Shown here: positions 1 to 10,144 of the stretch, one piece after another
Layout of the letters: each line of letters starts with the position of its first letter
Numbering within the stretch: position 1 is the stretch's first letter
DNA from: Rusavskia elegans
Taxonomy: Eukaryota > Ascomycota > Lecanoromycetes > Teloschistales > Teloschistaceae
Length of the DNA: 64,000 nt
Reading direction: 5' to 3'
Assembly (NCBI GenBank): GCA_011316305.1
Contig: SAUG01000003.1
Coordinates: 62,001 to 126,000 of the forward strand
Program-made: the position numbers and the translations under genes
Notes under the pieces: generated by a model
Database searches by the model: none
Told to the model about the DNA's origin: nothing
The model's input: only the letters and a program-made list of their open reading frames with translations

Positions 1-585
1 GACCCTATAGCTTTAGCTCTAAGCCTAAGTAGGCTTTACTTAGATGAAAAGTGTATCTGGTTGGTGCTGCCAAACGCATCGCCAACTAGAATTGACTACC
101 AACTGCCTAGCGAGCCTAGGAATAGGAGGCGCGCTAATACATGTGCAGGGGTTGGGATGCACGAAGTTGCGGCGCCCAAACGGGGCCTAAAATAAGTGCC
201 TTGATACATCCTACTTTCCAGTCCAGTAGTGAGTTCAAGTTTCAAGGTGGAAAAAGGGGCAATAGCTCGCTGCATGATGCGGTACCCAGGCATAAGATAA
301 TGAGTCTGTACATTAGGTGTCAACTCCGGTCGTTGACGTCCACAACAATAAAGCAGTCGGAAAAAAAAGACATTCCCGGAAGACTTGTTGAATGTCTCAT
401 TGAAAACACCACAGTGCAGTGTCTACCACAAAACAATGCCATCGAGATCTCGAGGATTGATACAATTTCGGACTTGGGAAACAGTCGAAAGAAGTGCTGC
501 ATGATGCACAAAGGTGCCAGATCAGAGCACCATCAATTCGCCAAAGCTCATTCTGACTATCATCTCATCCAAGTCCTGGAGCATT
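1..585. other. Upstream region of the RRN5-like gene, no supported gene
   Basis: This is non-coding flank with balanced base composition, so it is not part of the AT-rich block. A 151-codon ATG reading frame (141-596) runs through it and overlaps the start of the next gene in another frame. It shows no family resemblance or compositional bias and I do not call it. The last 200 bp or so before 586 should hold the promoter and 5' leader of the RRN5-like gene; I see no clear TATA box. Confidence 0.5.
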
Positions 586-2397
586 ATGGCAGCTGAATCT
601 GAAGTCATGTCAGAAAAAGTGCATATTTCAGCAACATCGAGTACTAGCTCCACTACAGATCATTCGCCTCCAACATACTCTCCGCTAGCGGGCAGGAACG
701 AAAATGCCAGGAAAAGGAAGAGGCATACGAGTCATGGCTCTGACAGTCAGCGTCAGCTTACCCGTATGAAACAGTCGTACAACACCAAATACCATGGGCT
801 ACTAAATGATACTATTTGTGATCTACACCTTGATTCGTCGGCGTCCGCCACGGACAATACTCATACCACTCAAACTGGGATTTGCTTGTGGTCTTCACTC
901 GAAAGCGGACTGCTTTTCGGTGGCTTAGCACGCTATGGCCCGGACAGCCTTCCAGCCATTGCCGCTCTCATTGGTACGAAAAGCGAGCTCGAGGTGCATA
1001 CGTACGTCCAGTCCCTGAAGGCAGCTAGTGTGAAGCAGCACATGTATGGTAAGAGGCAATCGTTGCTGGGCACGGCTGATATCCCCGCTGCCGTCGAGCT
1101 CTCGGAGGAATGTTGTACTAGCCTGGAGCAAGCCGCCGACTCGCTAGCCACATTACAGCAAAGGTGCGAAGAGCATTCCGAAAAGCAAAGGCACAGCGAC
1201 CTTTGGAAGCTGGACCAAAACAAAGCTCGATGGGTTGAGCGACGTATGTGGGAGAGTGAGGAAGGCAAGTCCGAGATCCACAGAAGATTACCGGCAGCTG
1301 AGCTGCTCAATCTTGGAAAGATGCTTGAGCTATCGTGTAACTTCTTCATGAATGCTACAGATCTTGACATCAATTGGCATTCATTATCCTTTCGGAGCGA
1401 GACACCAGCACTGCTGTACACAGCATTCTCAGACCTCCATGACATAGCAGTGAGTATTACAACCCGGCTCATCCAGACTGCTTTGTTCTTTGCAATGTCC
1501 CGGCTTAGGGCCACAAAGTCATCATACTATCCTCACCAACGCGCGGTAAAACGCTGTGATGTTTTAGCAGCTATAAAGGCCCTGGGAATGCAGGAGAGCG
1601 CTCGAGACGGATGGGTCCAAGTCGCCAGAAGGTGTAACCTAGAGGTATATGACCAAGCCCGCAGCACCGGTGAGGAAAGTAAATTGGACTATAGCGAAGT
1701 CGAGAGGGTCCTTGGAGGGAAAGAATCTCCGGCTGAGGCAAGTGCCAAGCTGGGTGAGGGTAGCTGTGACGACAACGATTCGAATGGAGAATCCACCTCA
1801 GAGGACGGATCCGTGTCTCTGGCAGGGACTTCCGATTGCTCTCGTTGTTCTTTAACTCAGAGCAACGCGACAAAAGATCGCAGCGAGCCCGCAGACAAGT
1901 TTGAGAAAAAGACAGATGCATACCTGGACTCCATCGATCAGCAGGCAACTAAAAGGGAGGAGGCCCGGTTGTGGAAGATGCTCGGCAAAGATCCGCCGTC
2001 GATTCTGTCAAGTGATGAGCCAACGCGAACCGAGGATCCAGGCCCCCGGCGGCACGACAGGAATGACCTTGACGATTGGAGAGAATGGGTAGACTTAAGA
2101 TCTGAATGGGAAGTATATGACGCTCAGCATTTGGGAATGAGTCGTAAGGACGACCAAGTTCAGGCGCAATTGGAGGATGGGGTGTTGCCGAAGCCTGCTG
2201 TGCCGAGAAAACGGAGACGTCAAGCACACTCAAAGCACATTTCACAGAGTTATACGCTATCAACAAGCGATCGAGAGTCGTCTGACCATCTAGATATCAG
2301 TAACGACCTAGCCTACTCCTCTACGAACGACGCAAGCTCCGAAGGAGGGGAACTTCTTGACGACACAGACAGCGAAGGGCCCGAAGACAATCAATGA
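586..2397 (+). CDS. RRN5-like RNA polymerase I upstream activation factor subunit
   Basis: This single-exon gene encodes 603 aa. The frame is open upstream to 514, but only through a GTG; the first in-frame ATG is at 586, with a second ATG six codons later. Residues about 98-146 form a SANT/Myb-like segment: a conserved Trp, an aromatic-rich helix, an ARYG turn, and a TKSE..EV..Y motif. The residue pattern of that segment is what fungal Rrn5 proteins show. Residues about 281-336 are a helical stretch ending in a basic loop and resemble the histone-fold region of Rrn5. The N-terminus has a basic KRKR patch, and the C-terminal third is acidic and Ser-rich with another basic cluster (RKRRR). In yeast Rrn5 is part of the UAF complex that recruits RNA polymerase I to rDNA in the nucleolus. 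The assignment is by motif only; another SANT/histone-fold chromatin protein is possible. Its 3' end faces the SWI3-like gene. Confidence 0.65.
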   Translation: MAAESEVMSEKVHISATSSTSSTTDHSPPTYSPLAGRNENARKRKRHTSHGSDSQRQLTRMKQSYNTKYHGLLNDTICDLHLDSSASATDNTHTTQTGICLWSSLESGLLFGGLARYGPDSLPAIAALIGTKSELEVHTYVQSLKAASVKQHMYGKRQSLLGTADIPAAVELSEECCTSLEQAADSLATLQQRCEEHSEKQRHSDLWKLDQNKARWVERRMWESEEGKSEIHRRLPAAELLNLGKMLELSCNFFMNATDLDINWHSLSFRSETPALLYTAFSDLHDIAVSITTRLIQTALFFAMSRLRATKSSYYPHQRAVKRCDVLAAIKALGMQESARDGWVQVARRCNLEVYDQARSTGEESKLDYSEVERVLGGKESPAEASAKLGEGSCDDNDSNGESTSEDGSVSLAGTSDCSRCSLTQSNATKDRSEPADKFEKKTDAYLDSIDQQATKREEARLWKMLGKDPPSILSSDEPTRTEDPGPRRHDRNDLDDWREWVDLRSEWEVYDAQHLGMSRKDDQVQAQLEDGVLPKPAVPRKRRRQAHSKHISQSYTLSTSDRESSDHLDISNDLAYSSTNDASSEGGELLDDTDSEGPEDNQ

Positions 2398-2728
2398 GAG
2401 CCGTAGCATTGACACAATACAGGCGACGAGAGGAGGAGCACACAACACCAGCCAGACGGTTTCCATTGCATCCGAGAATCTCCTCAAGACTTACGGTCTG
2501 AAGATGTCAAATTGAAGCAGGACCGATCGGCCATTGCTCCATTGTGCGGTAGATCCTTGCGCCTGCCTTTTCAGTTACGTCGACGAGAAACCATAAACGA
2601 CAACCAAGAAGTCAAATCCGATTGTAGTCCCGCCAGCATCCCTGCTAGATAATCGCCGCCAGGTAGTTATGATGCATCCACACATATACGCCCTCTGTTC
2701 ACAGAAAGCAATATGCGAGGTTGTTGCC
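2398..2728. other. Convergent intergenic region (two 3' ends)
   Basis: These 331 bp lie between the stop codons of two genes transcribed toward each other, so both 3' UTRs and polyadenylation sites must lie or overlap here. I see no further gene. The 81-codon frame entering at 2669 is antisense to the SWI3-like gene. Confidence 0.6.
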
Positions 2729-5042
2729 TCAGATTCCGTGAACTCTGTAACCCGGAACGCCAGCCGAGCTCAACGGCTGCACGTTCTCCCTCAACACATC
2801 CTGCGGATGCTGAAAAGCCAACGGCTCTCCTCCATGCCCGATGTTTCGAGCTATGCTGGCTCCCTCTTCCCCTCCTTTGAGACTCGCGGCTCGCATCGCG
2901 TCTTCGGCTTCTGAAATACGTTTTCGAAAAGCTAGTCGGTCAAGGAACAATTGCTGGCGTCCACGTTCAAGCTCGCGACGTTCGGACTGCAGCACAGCCT
3001 CCAATTCGGAGAAATGTTGCAGCTTTAATTCGAACTTCTGGAGCGTGGTGTTGACAGCACTAGAGACAAGACGCGTCATCTCACGCTCCTCAATCGACGC
3101 CAGCGCGCCTGCTCGAGCTGCTGATGTTGCGAGAGCCACGGTCTCTAGTGTCCTCGGAGCTCCGCTGGTAGCTTCGTGAATCGCGACTTGATCGCCCTCC
3201 ACTGCTTGCGGGCTGTCGGCCGCATCCACTTCCATCGCATCCTCAGTCTTCAAGTCCGCCTTCTCCTTGCCCTTGTTTTGGCTTTCCCCACCCAATCCGC
3301 TCTCAATTCGCTTTTGCAGTGATTTCCTGATAGCTTGCGTCGAGCGTTCCGCGGCAGCCGCTGCCACGTTAGGCTCACTCATACCAGCGAGAAATGCTAC
3401 CACCGTCATCACCGAGTTCTCTGCTCGACCAAATGGAACTCTGCCTTGGTCAAGAGGGCCATAACTAGGCGTTTCATGTGCATTGTTCTCAAGGTAAGTA
3501 TCCTCAATCTCTAGCTGCAAGAATTTCAGTACACATTCTTCCCGTGTTCGTGACTCGACATGATCTGCAATCGAATCCCAGTTGTCGTCGAAGAGTTCCA
3601 AGGCCTCTAACAGCCGGAGGAGTTCTGCATCGGTCCAGGGCTTTCCACGGTCAGGTATTGATGAGTAATCTTCATCCTCGAGTTTAACGAAATCCCAGTC
3701 CTGATGAGCAGATGGCGCTCGTCCATGTTTCAGACAGTCGCAGCAAAGGTCGTACTTCATCTTCGATGCTGACGTACCGGCACCATTCGTAGCCGATCGA
3801 GCGTAGTGGTAACGTGACCGGGTGCAGTCAATACCGCAAGAGTAGCAATACACGGGTTTCTTCGACTCCTTGGCAATGTCCTCGATAGCGGATTCCGCTG
3901 ACATGACACCATTCGGTATTGAATCGTCGCCATTCGCTTGCTTTTCTTTGGAACTAGCAGTTACATCTTTCCCACTCTGATCGTAAATGTTCCGGCGAAT
4001 TTCAAGATTCAGATCTACTTTCGTTTGAGGTGAGGCTTCTCGATATGCACGAAGGAGACTGCGCTCTGTGCTCTCAAGCGGTTTGCCATCGGTAGCTTGC
4101 GACCCGGGTGCTGGCTGGAAGGGCTGCAAGCCCCGAGGGGTGTCTGCTTTGATACGGAAGTGCCCGGTAAAAGGGGGCCCGCTTGCAGAAGGCCGTGTTT
4201 CGGGGTCAATCTCAACAAAAGGTCAGTATTATGATACAAGGATCGAACAGGACAACGATGGACTACCTGATAATTAATCAAACCCCACTGCTCGAGGAAA
4301 GCATGCACTCGCATAATCGAACAAACGTCTCCTGCTAGATTTCTCCTGCAAGCTGTGACCGTAAGATACTCTGCTGGATTCAGTCTGTAGGTATTGACCA
4401 TGAAGTCACGGTAGTCCTTATAGACTGCTTCCGTCTTGCTTCGGTTCCGATTGTTGAAGAATTCTGGTAAAGCCCTTCTTTCCTGATCATGAATCTTATG
4501 CATATCAAACCATGTGCTGTAACTCGGCAAAATGATGGAGTATGTCTGTTGAATTAAATGTGAGCGAGCCGATGACTCAAGAGCTGCTTTCGACTGTCCT
4601 GGCTGTTCTTCTGAAGCCTCGCCAATTGCTTGCTGGCCGTCATCTTTCGCTGGACTTCCACCCGGTTTCTGGAAACTGTCGTCCATACCTGCTATTTCCT
4701 GGTCGTCTTTGATAGCGTCATCGCTATCTGGGCGTGGGGCTTCGGGGGCGTCGAGAGGGTTATCAGATATAGCAGTGGGCGTGGTTTGTTGCGGTTTGCT
4801 TGGCGATCCTGCAGACTCTTGTGGACTCACTGAGTGCTGCGCAACCGTGGCGGCTGAAGCAGCTTTGAGGTCAGCTGATAGCGATTTGCATCTACATTGT
4901 TGTCGATCTTACCAGCTACGCTTGACCCCAGGTCGTGGGTTTGCGCGACACCCTGCAAGCCTGGAACTTGACGGTCACCAGTCGCGTCCGTAGACTGTGC
5001 AGTGAGGGCCGTCATGTCGTCATTCAAAGAGTTCTCATCCAT
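2729..5042 (-). CDS. SWI3/RSC8-type SWIRM-SANT subunit of a SWI/SNF-family remodeller
   Basis: Three exons (5042-4913, 4853-4267, 4210-2729) encode 732 aa. Intron 1 (4912-4854, 59 bp) has GTAAGA, a GCTGAC branch site and CAG. Intron 2 (4266-4211, 56 bp) has GTAGTC, a TACTGAC branch site and GAG|. Both joins keep frame; the second falls directly after the SWIRM domain. Residues about 142-239 are the SWIRM domain. About 361-398 is a ZZ-type zinc finger (CYSC...CCDC). About 427-476 is a SANT domain beginning with a PWT motif. About 613-676 is a Glu/Arg/Leu-rich coiled coil near the C-terminus. This order and size match Swi3/Rsc8/BAF155 proteins, scaffold subunits of SWI/SNF and RSC nucleosome remodellers in the nucleus. 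I chose the ATG at 5042 because the upstream frame continues only to a GTG. Whether it is the SWI/SNF or the RSC paralogue cannot be told here. It is divergent from the ETFA gene. Confidence 0.9.
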
Positions 5043-5482
5043 GATCTGATGTAGTACGAATCCGTAGCTGTAAGGAAACAGCTGAAAGGTACTCCTGCGT
5101 ATCGCGAATGTAGACACTCGGTCCAGGTGGAATGACGACAGCGAGCTAGGTCAACATCGAGAGCATCATCGCATCCATAGTATGTACCCTTGCGACAGCT
5201 GACGTCAGTCGTGGTCAATCTGTCTAACTGGTCGCCGACAAATGCTGCTATTCAGCGATCGCGTAGAGCAAGGAAATGAAGTTATGCTGAGTCAGCAATG
5301 CGGCTCAACTTGCAAACGAACTAAGGTACATGGGCAGCCCTAAAAGAGATCCATTATCCACAACTGAAGGCCTTGGCTTTGGACAGTGGAGCATGTGTCA
5401 AAACCAGATTTGATCTGTTGAAAAGGGGCGGCCAAGCTACTATCATGGTCCCTTGTGAGTGAGACGTTGCAATACATTCATC
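5043..5482. promoter_or_regulatory. Shared divergent promoter region, SWI3-like / ETFA
   Basis: These 440 bp separate two start codons facing away from each other, so both promoters and 5' leaders are here. A five-codon upstream reading frame (ATG at 5445, TGA ending at 5462) lies 20 bp before the ETFA start codon on the + strand and would be in the leader if transcription starts upstream of it. I see no TATA element I would defend. Confidence 0.5.
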
Positions 5483-6586
5483 ATGCTCGCCCTCACCAAG
5501 GCTTTTATCCCACCACGGGCCTGGACCTCACTTCGATGGACATCCACACATCACCTTCTACATCCATCAACTGCGATTAGGCTCCTATGCTCTCTGGCTG
5601 TTCTCGAGCAAAAGAATGGGAAACTTGAGAATTCCTCGCTTAGCGCCGTCACGGCTGCTCAGAAAATTGGAGGGTCCATCATTGGTTTTGTTGCTGGCAG
5701 CGGAATCAGGGCGGTAGCAGAACAAGTGTCCAAAGTCAAGGGATTGGACAAAGTGATCATGGTTGAGAACAGCTCTTACGACAAAGGACTGCCGGAGAAT
5801 TACGCGCCGCTCTTGGTGGAGAATGTAAAGAACAACGAGATCACCCATGTTTTCTCGGGGCATTCGGCCTTTGGTAAGAGTCTCATGCCTCGCGCCGCGG
5901 CTTTGCTCGACACTCAACAGATCTCGGATATCACCGAGATCAAGAGCGACGATACGTTCGTGCGACCCATCTATGCGGGCAATGCTATTCTCACGGTGCA
6001 ATCCAAGGATCCAATCAAGTTTGTCACAGTTCGAGGCACCTCATTTACCGCGGCCGAGGCAGAAGGCGGCTCCGCAGAAATCATTGAAGGCAACGATCCG
6101 AAAACTCCTTCGCGGACTGAATGGGTTTCAGAAGAACTTGCCGAATCCGATCGACCTGACCTTGCTACAGCAAGCCGGGTTGTGTCGGGTGGACGCGGTC
6201 TTAAGTCTAAGGAGCAGTTCGACCGATTAATCCCTCCTTTGGCCGACGCGCTAGGAGCTGCCATCGGGGCATCACGAGCAGCGGTCGATAGTGGCTTTGC
6301 GGACAATAGTTTGCAGGTTGGTCAAACAGGCAAAAACGTTGCGCCACAGTTGTACCTCTGCGCTGGCATCTCTGGGGCCATTCAACATCTGGCTGGCATG
6401 AAGGATAGCAAGGTCATTGCAGCCATAAATAAGGATGCCGATGCGCCCATCTTCCAGGTGGCTGACGTGGGCCTAGTCGTAGGTTCTCGAGAACAAAAGG
6501 TATATTTCATATGTCCGGATGGCTGACACAGCATGTAGGGAGATCTCTTTGACAAGGTGCCTGAAATGACACGCAAGTTGAAATGA
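5483..6586 (+). CDS. ETFA: Electron transfer flavoprotein alpha subunit, mitochondrial
   Basis: Two exons (5483-6478, 6539-6586) encode 347 aa. The intron (6479-6538, 60 bp) has a GTAGGT donor, a GGCTGAC branch site and a TAG acceptor. Splicing replaces an early stop with the conserved family C-terminus (GDLFDKVPE...). Without it the frame runs into about 16 unrelated residues. Residues 1 to about 38 are rich in Arg, Ser and Leu without acidic residues, like a mitochondrial targeting peptide. The mature part opens with the LAVLEQ strand of the N-terminal ETF domain. Residues about 290-316 carry the ETF-alpha signature (LYLCAGISG, IQHLAG, then AIN), which binds FAD. ETF passes electrons from acyl-CoA and other matrix dehydrogenases to ETF-ubiquinone oxidoreductase. 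An ATG is found at 5483; the frame extends to 5459 only via GTG. This is the last intact gene before the AT-rich block. Confidence 0.96.
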
Positions 6587-6735
6587 GAAAGAACAGGTTG
6601 CACGTCACAATTCGCGGATTCTTGTAAATATTATATGAATTGGAGTTGCTACGTCAGTATATATCGCGTCTTACCACTTGCGACAGAAACCTAGTCGGAT
6701 TTCTTCAATCATTGTGCAATGGTCTTGCTACCTTA

Positions 6736-7077
6736 GGGTCTTGCTATCCGCACAAGCACTCCAGGCTGCGCGCACAAGGATAATTCCACAGTCCTTTAAT
6801 AGTAATTAACAGGCATTCAGCAACGCTTTTTCGGTATTTTTCGTTGATAGGATTAAACGTAAGTATCGATACAGTAGAAGGCTATTTTTTAAGTTTTTTT
6901 TAAAGCTGGTCGTATAGGCTGAAAGGATAAAATAATTAAGATCTTGAGTTTTAATAGGGTATACTAAGGCTGTCTCCCGTGTTTAGAAATAGCCGAGGGT
7001 CCGTACTTTTTAATTGGCTGATTTGGCGTAAATGCTTGTGCGCGCAGCCTGGAGTGCTTGTGCGGATAGCAAAACCC
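6736..7077. mobile_element. Miniature inverted-repeat element, 43-bp TIRs, 8-bp TSD
   Basis: The first 43 bp (6736-6778) and last 43 bp (7035-7077) are inverted repeats differing at one position. They begin GGGTYTTGCTATCC and include a GCGCGCAC core. The element is flanked by the exact 8-bp duplication CTACCTTA (6728-6735 and 7078-7085), the length expected for hAT-like transposases. The 256-bp interior has no coding frame, so it is non-autonomous. It still has many CA/TG dinucleotides, unlike everything to its right, so it is young or escaped mutation. It starts 149 bp after the ETFA stop codon, and nothing else is seen in that gap except the gene's 3' UTR. Confidence 0.93.
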
Positions 7078-7268
7078 CTACCTTACTCGTGAGGCCTAGT
7101 GAGTCTAATTGGTTCCTAATCGGGTTAGCGTATGTATATCTCTACCAGGGCTGGTAACGGCCCCGTACGAGACTAGCTTTAAATCAGCCCGTATCAGCCC
7201 GCTCCGTACAAGCTTTTACTTTAGGGGCAACCGCAAGTTCTATATTTTAAAGACAATCGTATATTCTA

Positions 7269-7671
7269 TAACAATCTATCTATATTGAATCTACGTTAAA
7301 TTCATCCAAAACAGTTAATTTTCGAAAATTAACTATAGATATTCCGAAAATAACGAATTAGAAAAAACTAAATAGTTAATTTCTAGTTATATAAAACTTC
7401 GAATTAGATTTAATTCGTTTTAACTAGCTGTTTTCGACGAATTATTGATTAATTTCCCGTTAATATTCGTTTAATATTCAATTAACTACTAGTAATTCTT
7501 TTAACTTTAGATATTATTAATAAATAAAATAAACGAGGCTATATATTACGTAATACTCTAGTCTAATTTATCGATTCCAGAATTCTAGCTACTTTATAGA
7601 ACCAGTAAAAATAGGATGAAAATTTAAAAAAAAAGGTTTTCGCGAGATTCGAACTTTGGACTGTTTATTTA
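7269..7671 (+). repeat. YX repeat unit 1, left part
   Basis: This is the first about 403 bp of an unclassified repeat unit. It begins TAACAATCT and matches 28633-29045 along its length. It is cut at a TA (7670-7671) by the GACTGGCC-family transposon and resumes at 28163. Joined across the insertion, the unit is about 873 bp, the same length as the intact unit 2. Confidence 0.8.
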
Positions 7672-8039
7672 AATTGATCGTCGGATCGAATTTCGAATCT
7701 AGATTAAAGAAATCGATCCGATTCGAGTTAGTTCCGACTTTTCTAGGTACCGAACCGAGTCGGATCGGATTATTTTAAAATTTAAATTAATTCGGTTTCG
7801 AATTAAATCTAAAAATACGAATTTAATTTATTAAAATTATTAAAACCTTTTTTTCTATATTATAATATTAATACTTTAGCTATTATTTAAATAGATATCG
7901 ATTTTTTTCTATTAAATGATAAATTATAATTAAATTAATATTTATATATCTATATTACCTTTTTATATTATTTATTATTGAAATATAAATTATATTAATT
8001 CTAAATCTTTATAACTAATATAAAATATCTAATTTATTA

Positions 8040-8461
8040 GACCTGTGTGGCGCAGTAGCAACGCTGCGTGACCTGGAGGTCCGGCGGATCCAGCGTTCTT
8101 CGGAGTTAACGGAGTTAATCCGACGGGTCGGGGGTTCGAATCCCTCGAAGATTAATCTAATACTTAAGTTTTTTCTATCGACCCTAGTCGATTTTTACAG
8201 AGTTTTAAATACAAAAAGACTAGACAGTGGATCGTCTCGGCCTAGTTCGATCGATCGAACTTAATTAAGTTAATTAATAAAATTAAATAGATTACGGTTT
8301 TCTTCTGGATTTTAGTTTAAATCTAGTTTCTTCGGGAATCTTTAATTCGAGTTCTCGGTAAAATACTTAAATACTAAATAATTACGTAATCTGATCGAAT
8401 TAGCGCCTCTAGCGTTAGATTCGTAAAAGACTAAAATTAAAATCCGAACGATTAAACGTAT
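8040..8461 (+). mobile_element. tRNA-derived SINE, copy 1
   Basis: The head of about 110 bp is tRNA-like, with an A box (TGGCGCAGTAG, 8048-8058) and a B box (GGTTCGAATCC, 8133-8143), the internal RNA polymerase III promoter. A unique body of about 300 bp and a short TA-rich tail follow. A 15-bp target duplication, ATATCTAATTTATTA, is at 8025-8039 and with one C/T change at 8462-8476. The spacing between boxes is longer than in a plain tRNA. Two other copies are at 30801-31228 (-) and 57897-58334 (+). Confidence 0.9.
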
Positions 8462-9179
8462 ATATCTAATTTATCAATTAATTTTTATCTATCCGTTTTT
8501 AAAACCGATATATTTAATAAAATTTTAGAAAATAAATTTTTTTTAAATAAAATCTATTTAAACTAGTTTATAAACTAAATAGTAAACTGATTTATATATC
8601 TTATATTATTTAGAGTTCATTAATTTTATAGAAAATAAAAATAGATTATTAAAAATATAGCTAATAAAAATCGAACCGATTATCTAGTAATAATCTTTTA
8701 AAATAATAATATATATATTTAATAGGATTTAGATTATTAAAAAAGTTCGAATATTATTAGTCGAGTACTTCTATAGCTATTAATAATAGAAATTAAATTT
8801 ATAGAAAATTAGTTAATTTTCTTTAATCGAAAAAAGCTATAAAATATATATAATTAAAATAATAGTAAAAATTCCATTTGATAGTTTTAATAATAGATAT
8901 TTTTTCGAAAATTATATATAAAAATTATTTTATAATTTTCGACTATTTTATAAATTCTAATTTTTCTAATATATCTACTATAAAGAAATTTTTAATATTT
9001 TAGTTTATTATAAAACTAAATAATATAATTTATTATCTTTTAGTAAAACAATATTTATATATATAAATAGCCAAAGATAATATAAAGAAATAATATAAAA
9101 TTTATTTTAATTATAGAAAAAAAGCTATATTAAATTCGATTTTTTTTTCGATTCAATCGTATAGAATTAATATCTATAT

Positions 9180-10144
9180 TTAGTTAATTTGGTTTTGGTT
9201 TTAGTATTCGATAAACCAGATATTCGATAAGCAAATTAAACGTTAATATACCAATATTAAATATACGGTAGTAGATATTATATTCTAGTTTAATTAACGT
9301 AAATATCGGTTTTTTTAAAAAATTTTAATTCAAATTTATTTAGTAATATAACGTATTTCTCTCTCGATAATTTAACTAACGTGGAAATTTCTATAGATAA
9401 ATATATCTCGCAGTTATCGTTTCTTTTTTTCTTTCTTTTACTAGTAATATGAATTCCTCGCAAATACTACGATTTACTAGAAGCCTTTACGTATATATAT
9501 ATTTCCGTAACAGCTATAGCTATTAATCAAATCAGACGGTAGTATATCTATAATAATTATATCTATCCGCGCGGTTATCGACTACTTTATTATAGCTAGT
9601 ATAATTTATTTCAATTTCGATTTAGATTTTTTCTTTACTATTTTTAAAACGTATTAGCCGATTTTTCTATTTTCTTTTAATATAATCGACCGGGTGAAAC
9701 TTCTAGCTATAGTAGCTAACGTATTATCTAGTAATCTTTTTAAAGTTAAATAAGCCAAAAAATATCTTAATAATTTAACGGAACGTTTGAATACTGATTA
9801 TATAATTAATATAGCTAGAATAATAACTATAGATAATTCCTTTACAGTCTAGTAGATAGATATAACGAGAATGTTAGATATTTATAATTATTTATAACGT
9901 CGAGAAAAAATTGAATATATAGTATTTAAATATAGTAGAGGATTTGTAATCGCGAATAAAAAAGAAAATAGTTAAATAAAAGTAATTAACTACGCTGTAA
10001 ACTTTACCTGACGAATATACTTTTAACTATAAAAATTTCTTTATACGTAAAATATAATAAATATTGCCTTATATAACGTTGGTGAAATATATATATATAT
10101 ATATTTAAAAACTCAATATAATTTCAAATAAATATTTTTAAAAA
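9180..10144 (+). mobile_element. Unclassified retroposon 'Z', copy 1
   Basis: This segment of about 965 bp starts TTAGTTAATTT and ends in a T/A-rich stretch. It is flanked by the 14-bp direct repeat ATTAATATCTATAT (9166-9179 and 10145-10158) and matches 52911-53867. The inverted I-2 copy at 34-36 kb lacks it, which confirms that it is an insertion. A target duplication of about 14 bp suggests a LINE/SINE-type retroposition mechanism. No A/B boxes or known domains were recognised; a 5'-truncated LINE is possible. Confidence 0.72.

Noticed and set aside
514..585. Extension of the RRN5-like gene to a GTG at 514
   Set aside because: Nuclear fungal genes normally start at ATG; the first in-frame ATG is at 586.
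141..596. 151-codon + strand frame upstream of the RRN5-like gene
   Set aside because: It has an ATG start but no family resemblance, lies out of frame with and overlapping the true gene start, and looks like non-coding flank.
6500..6538. Alternative ETFA donor GTATAT at 6500
   Set aside because: It would keep frame but gives a 39-bp intron and adds six residues absent from the family; the donor at 6479 gives a 60-bp intron and the conserved GLVGDLF join.
8041..8153. Functional tRNA gene
   Set aside because: A and B boxes are present, but the head is part of a dispersed element with a 300-bp body and target duplications; spacing and arms do not fit a normal tRNA.
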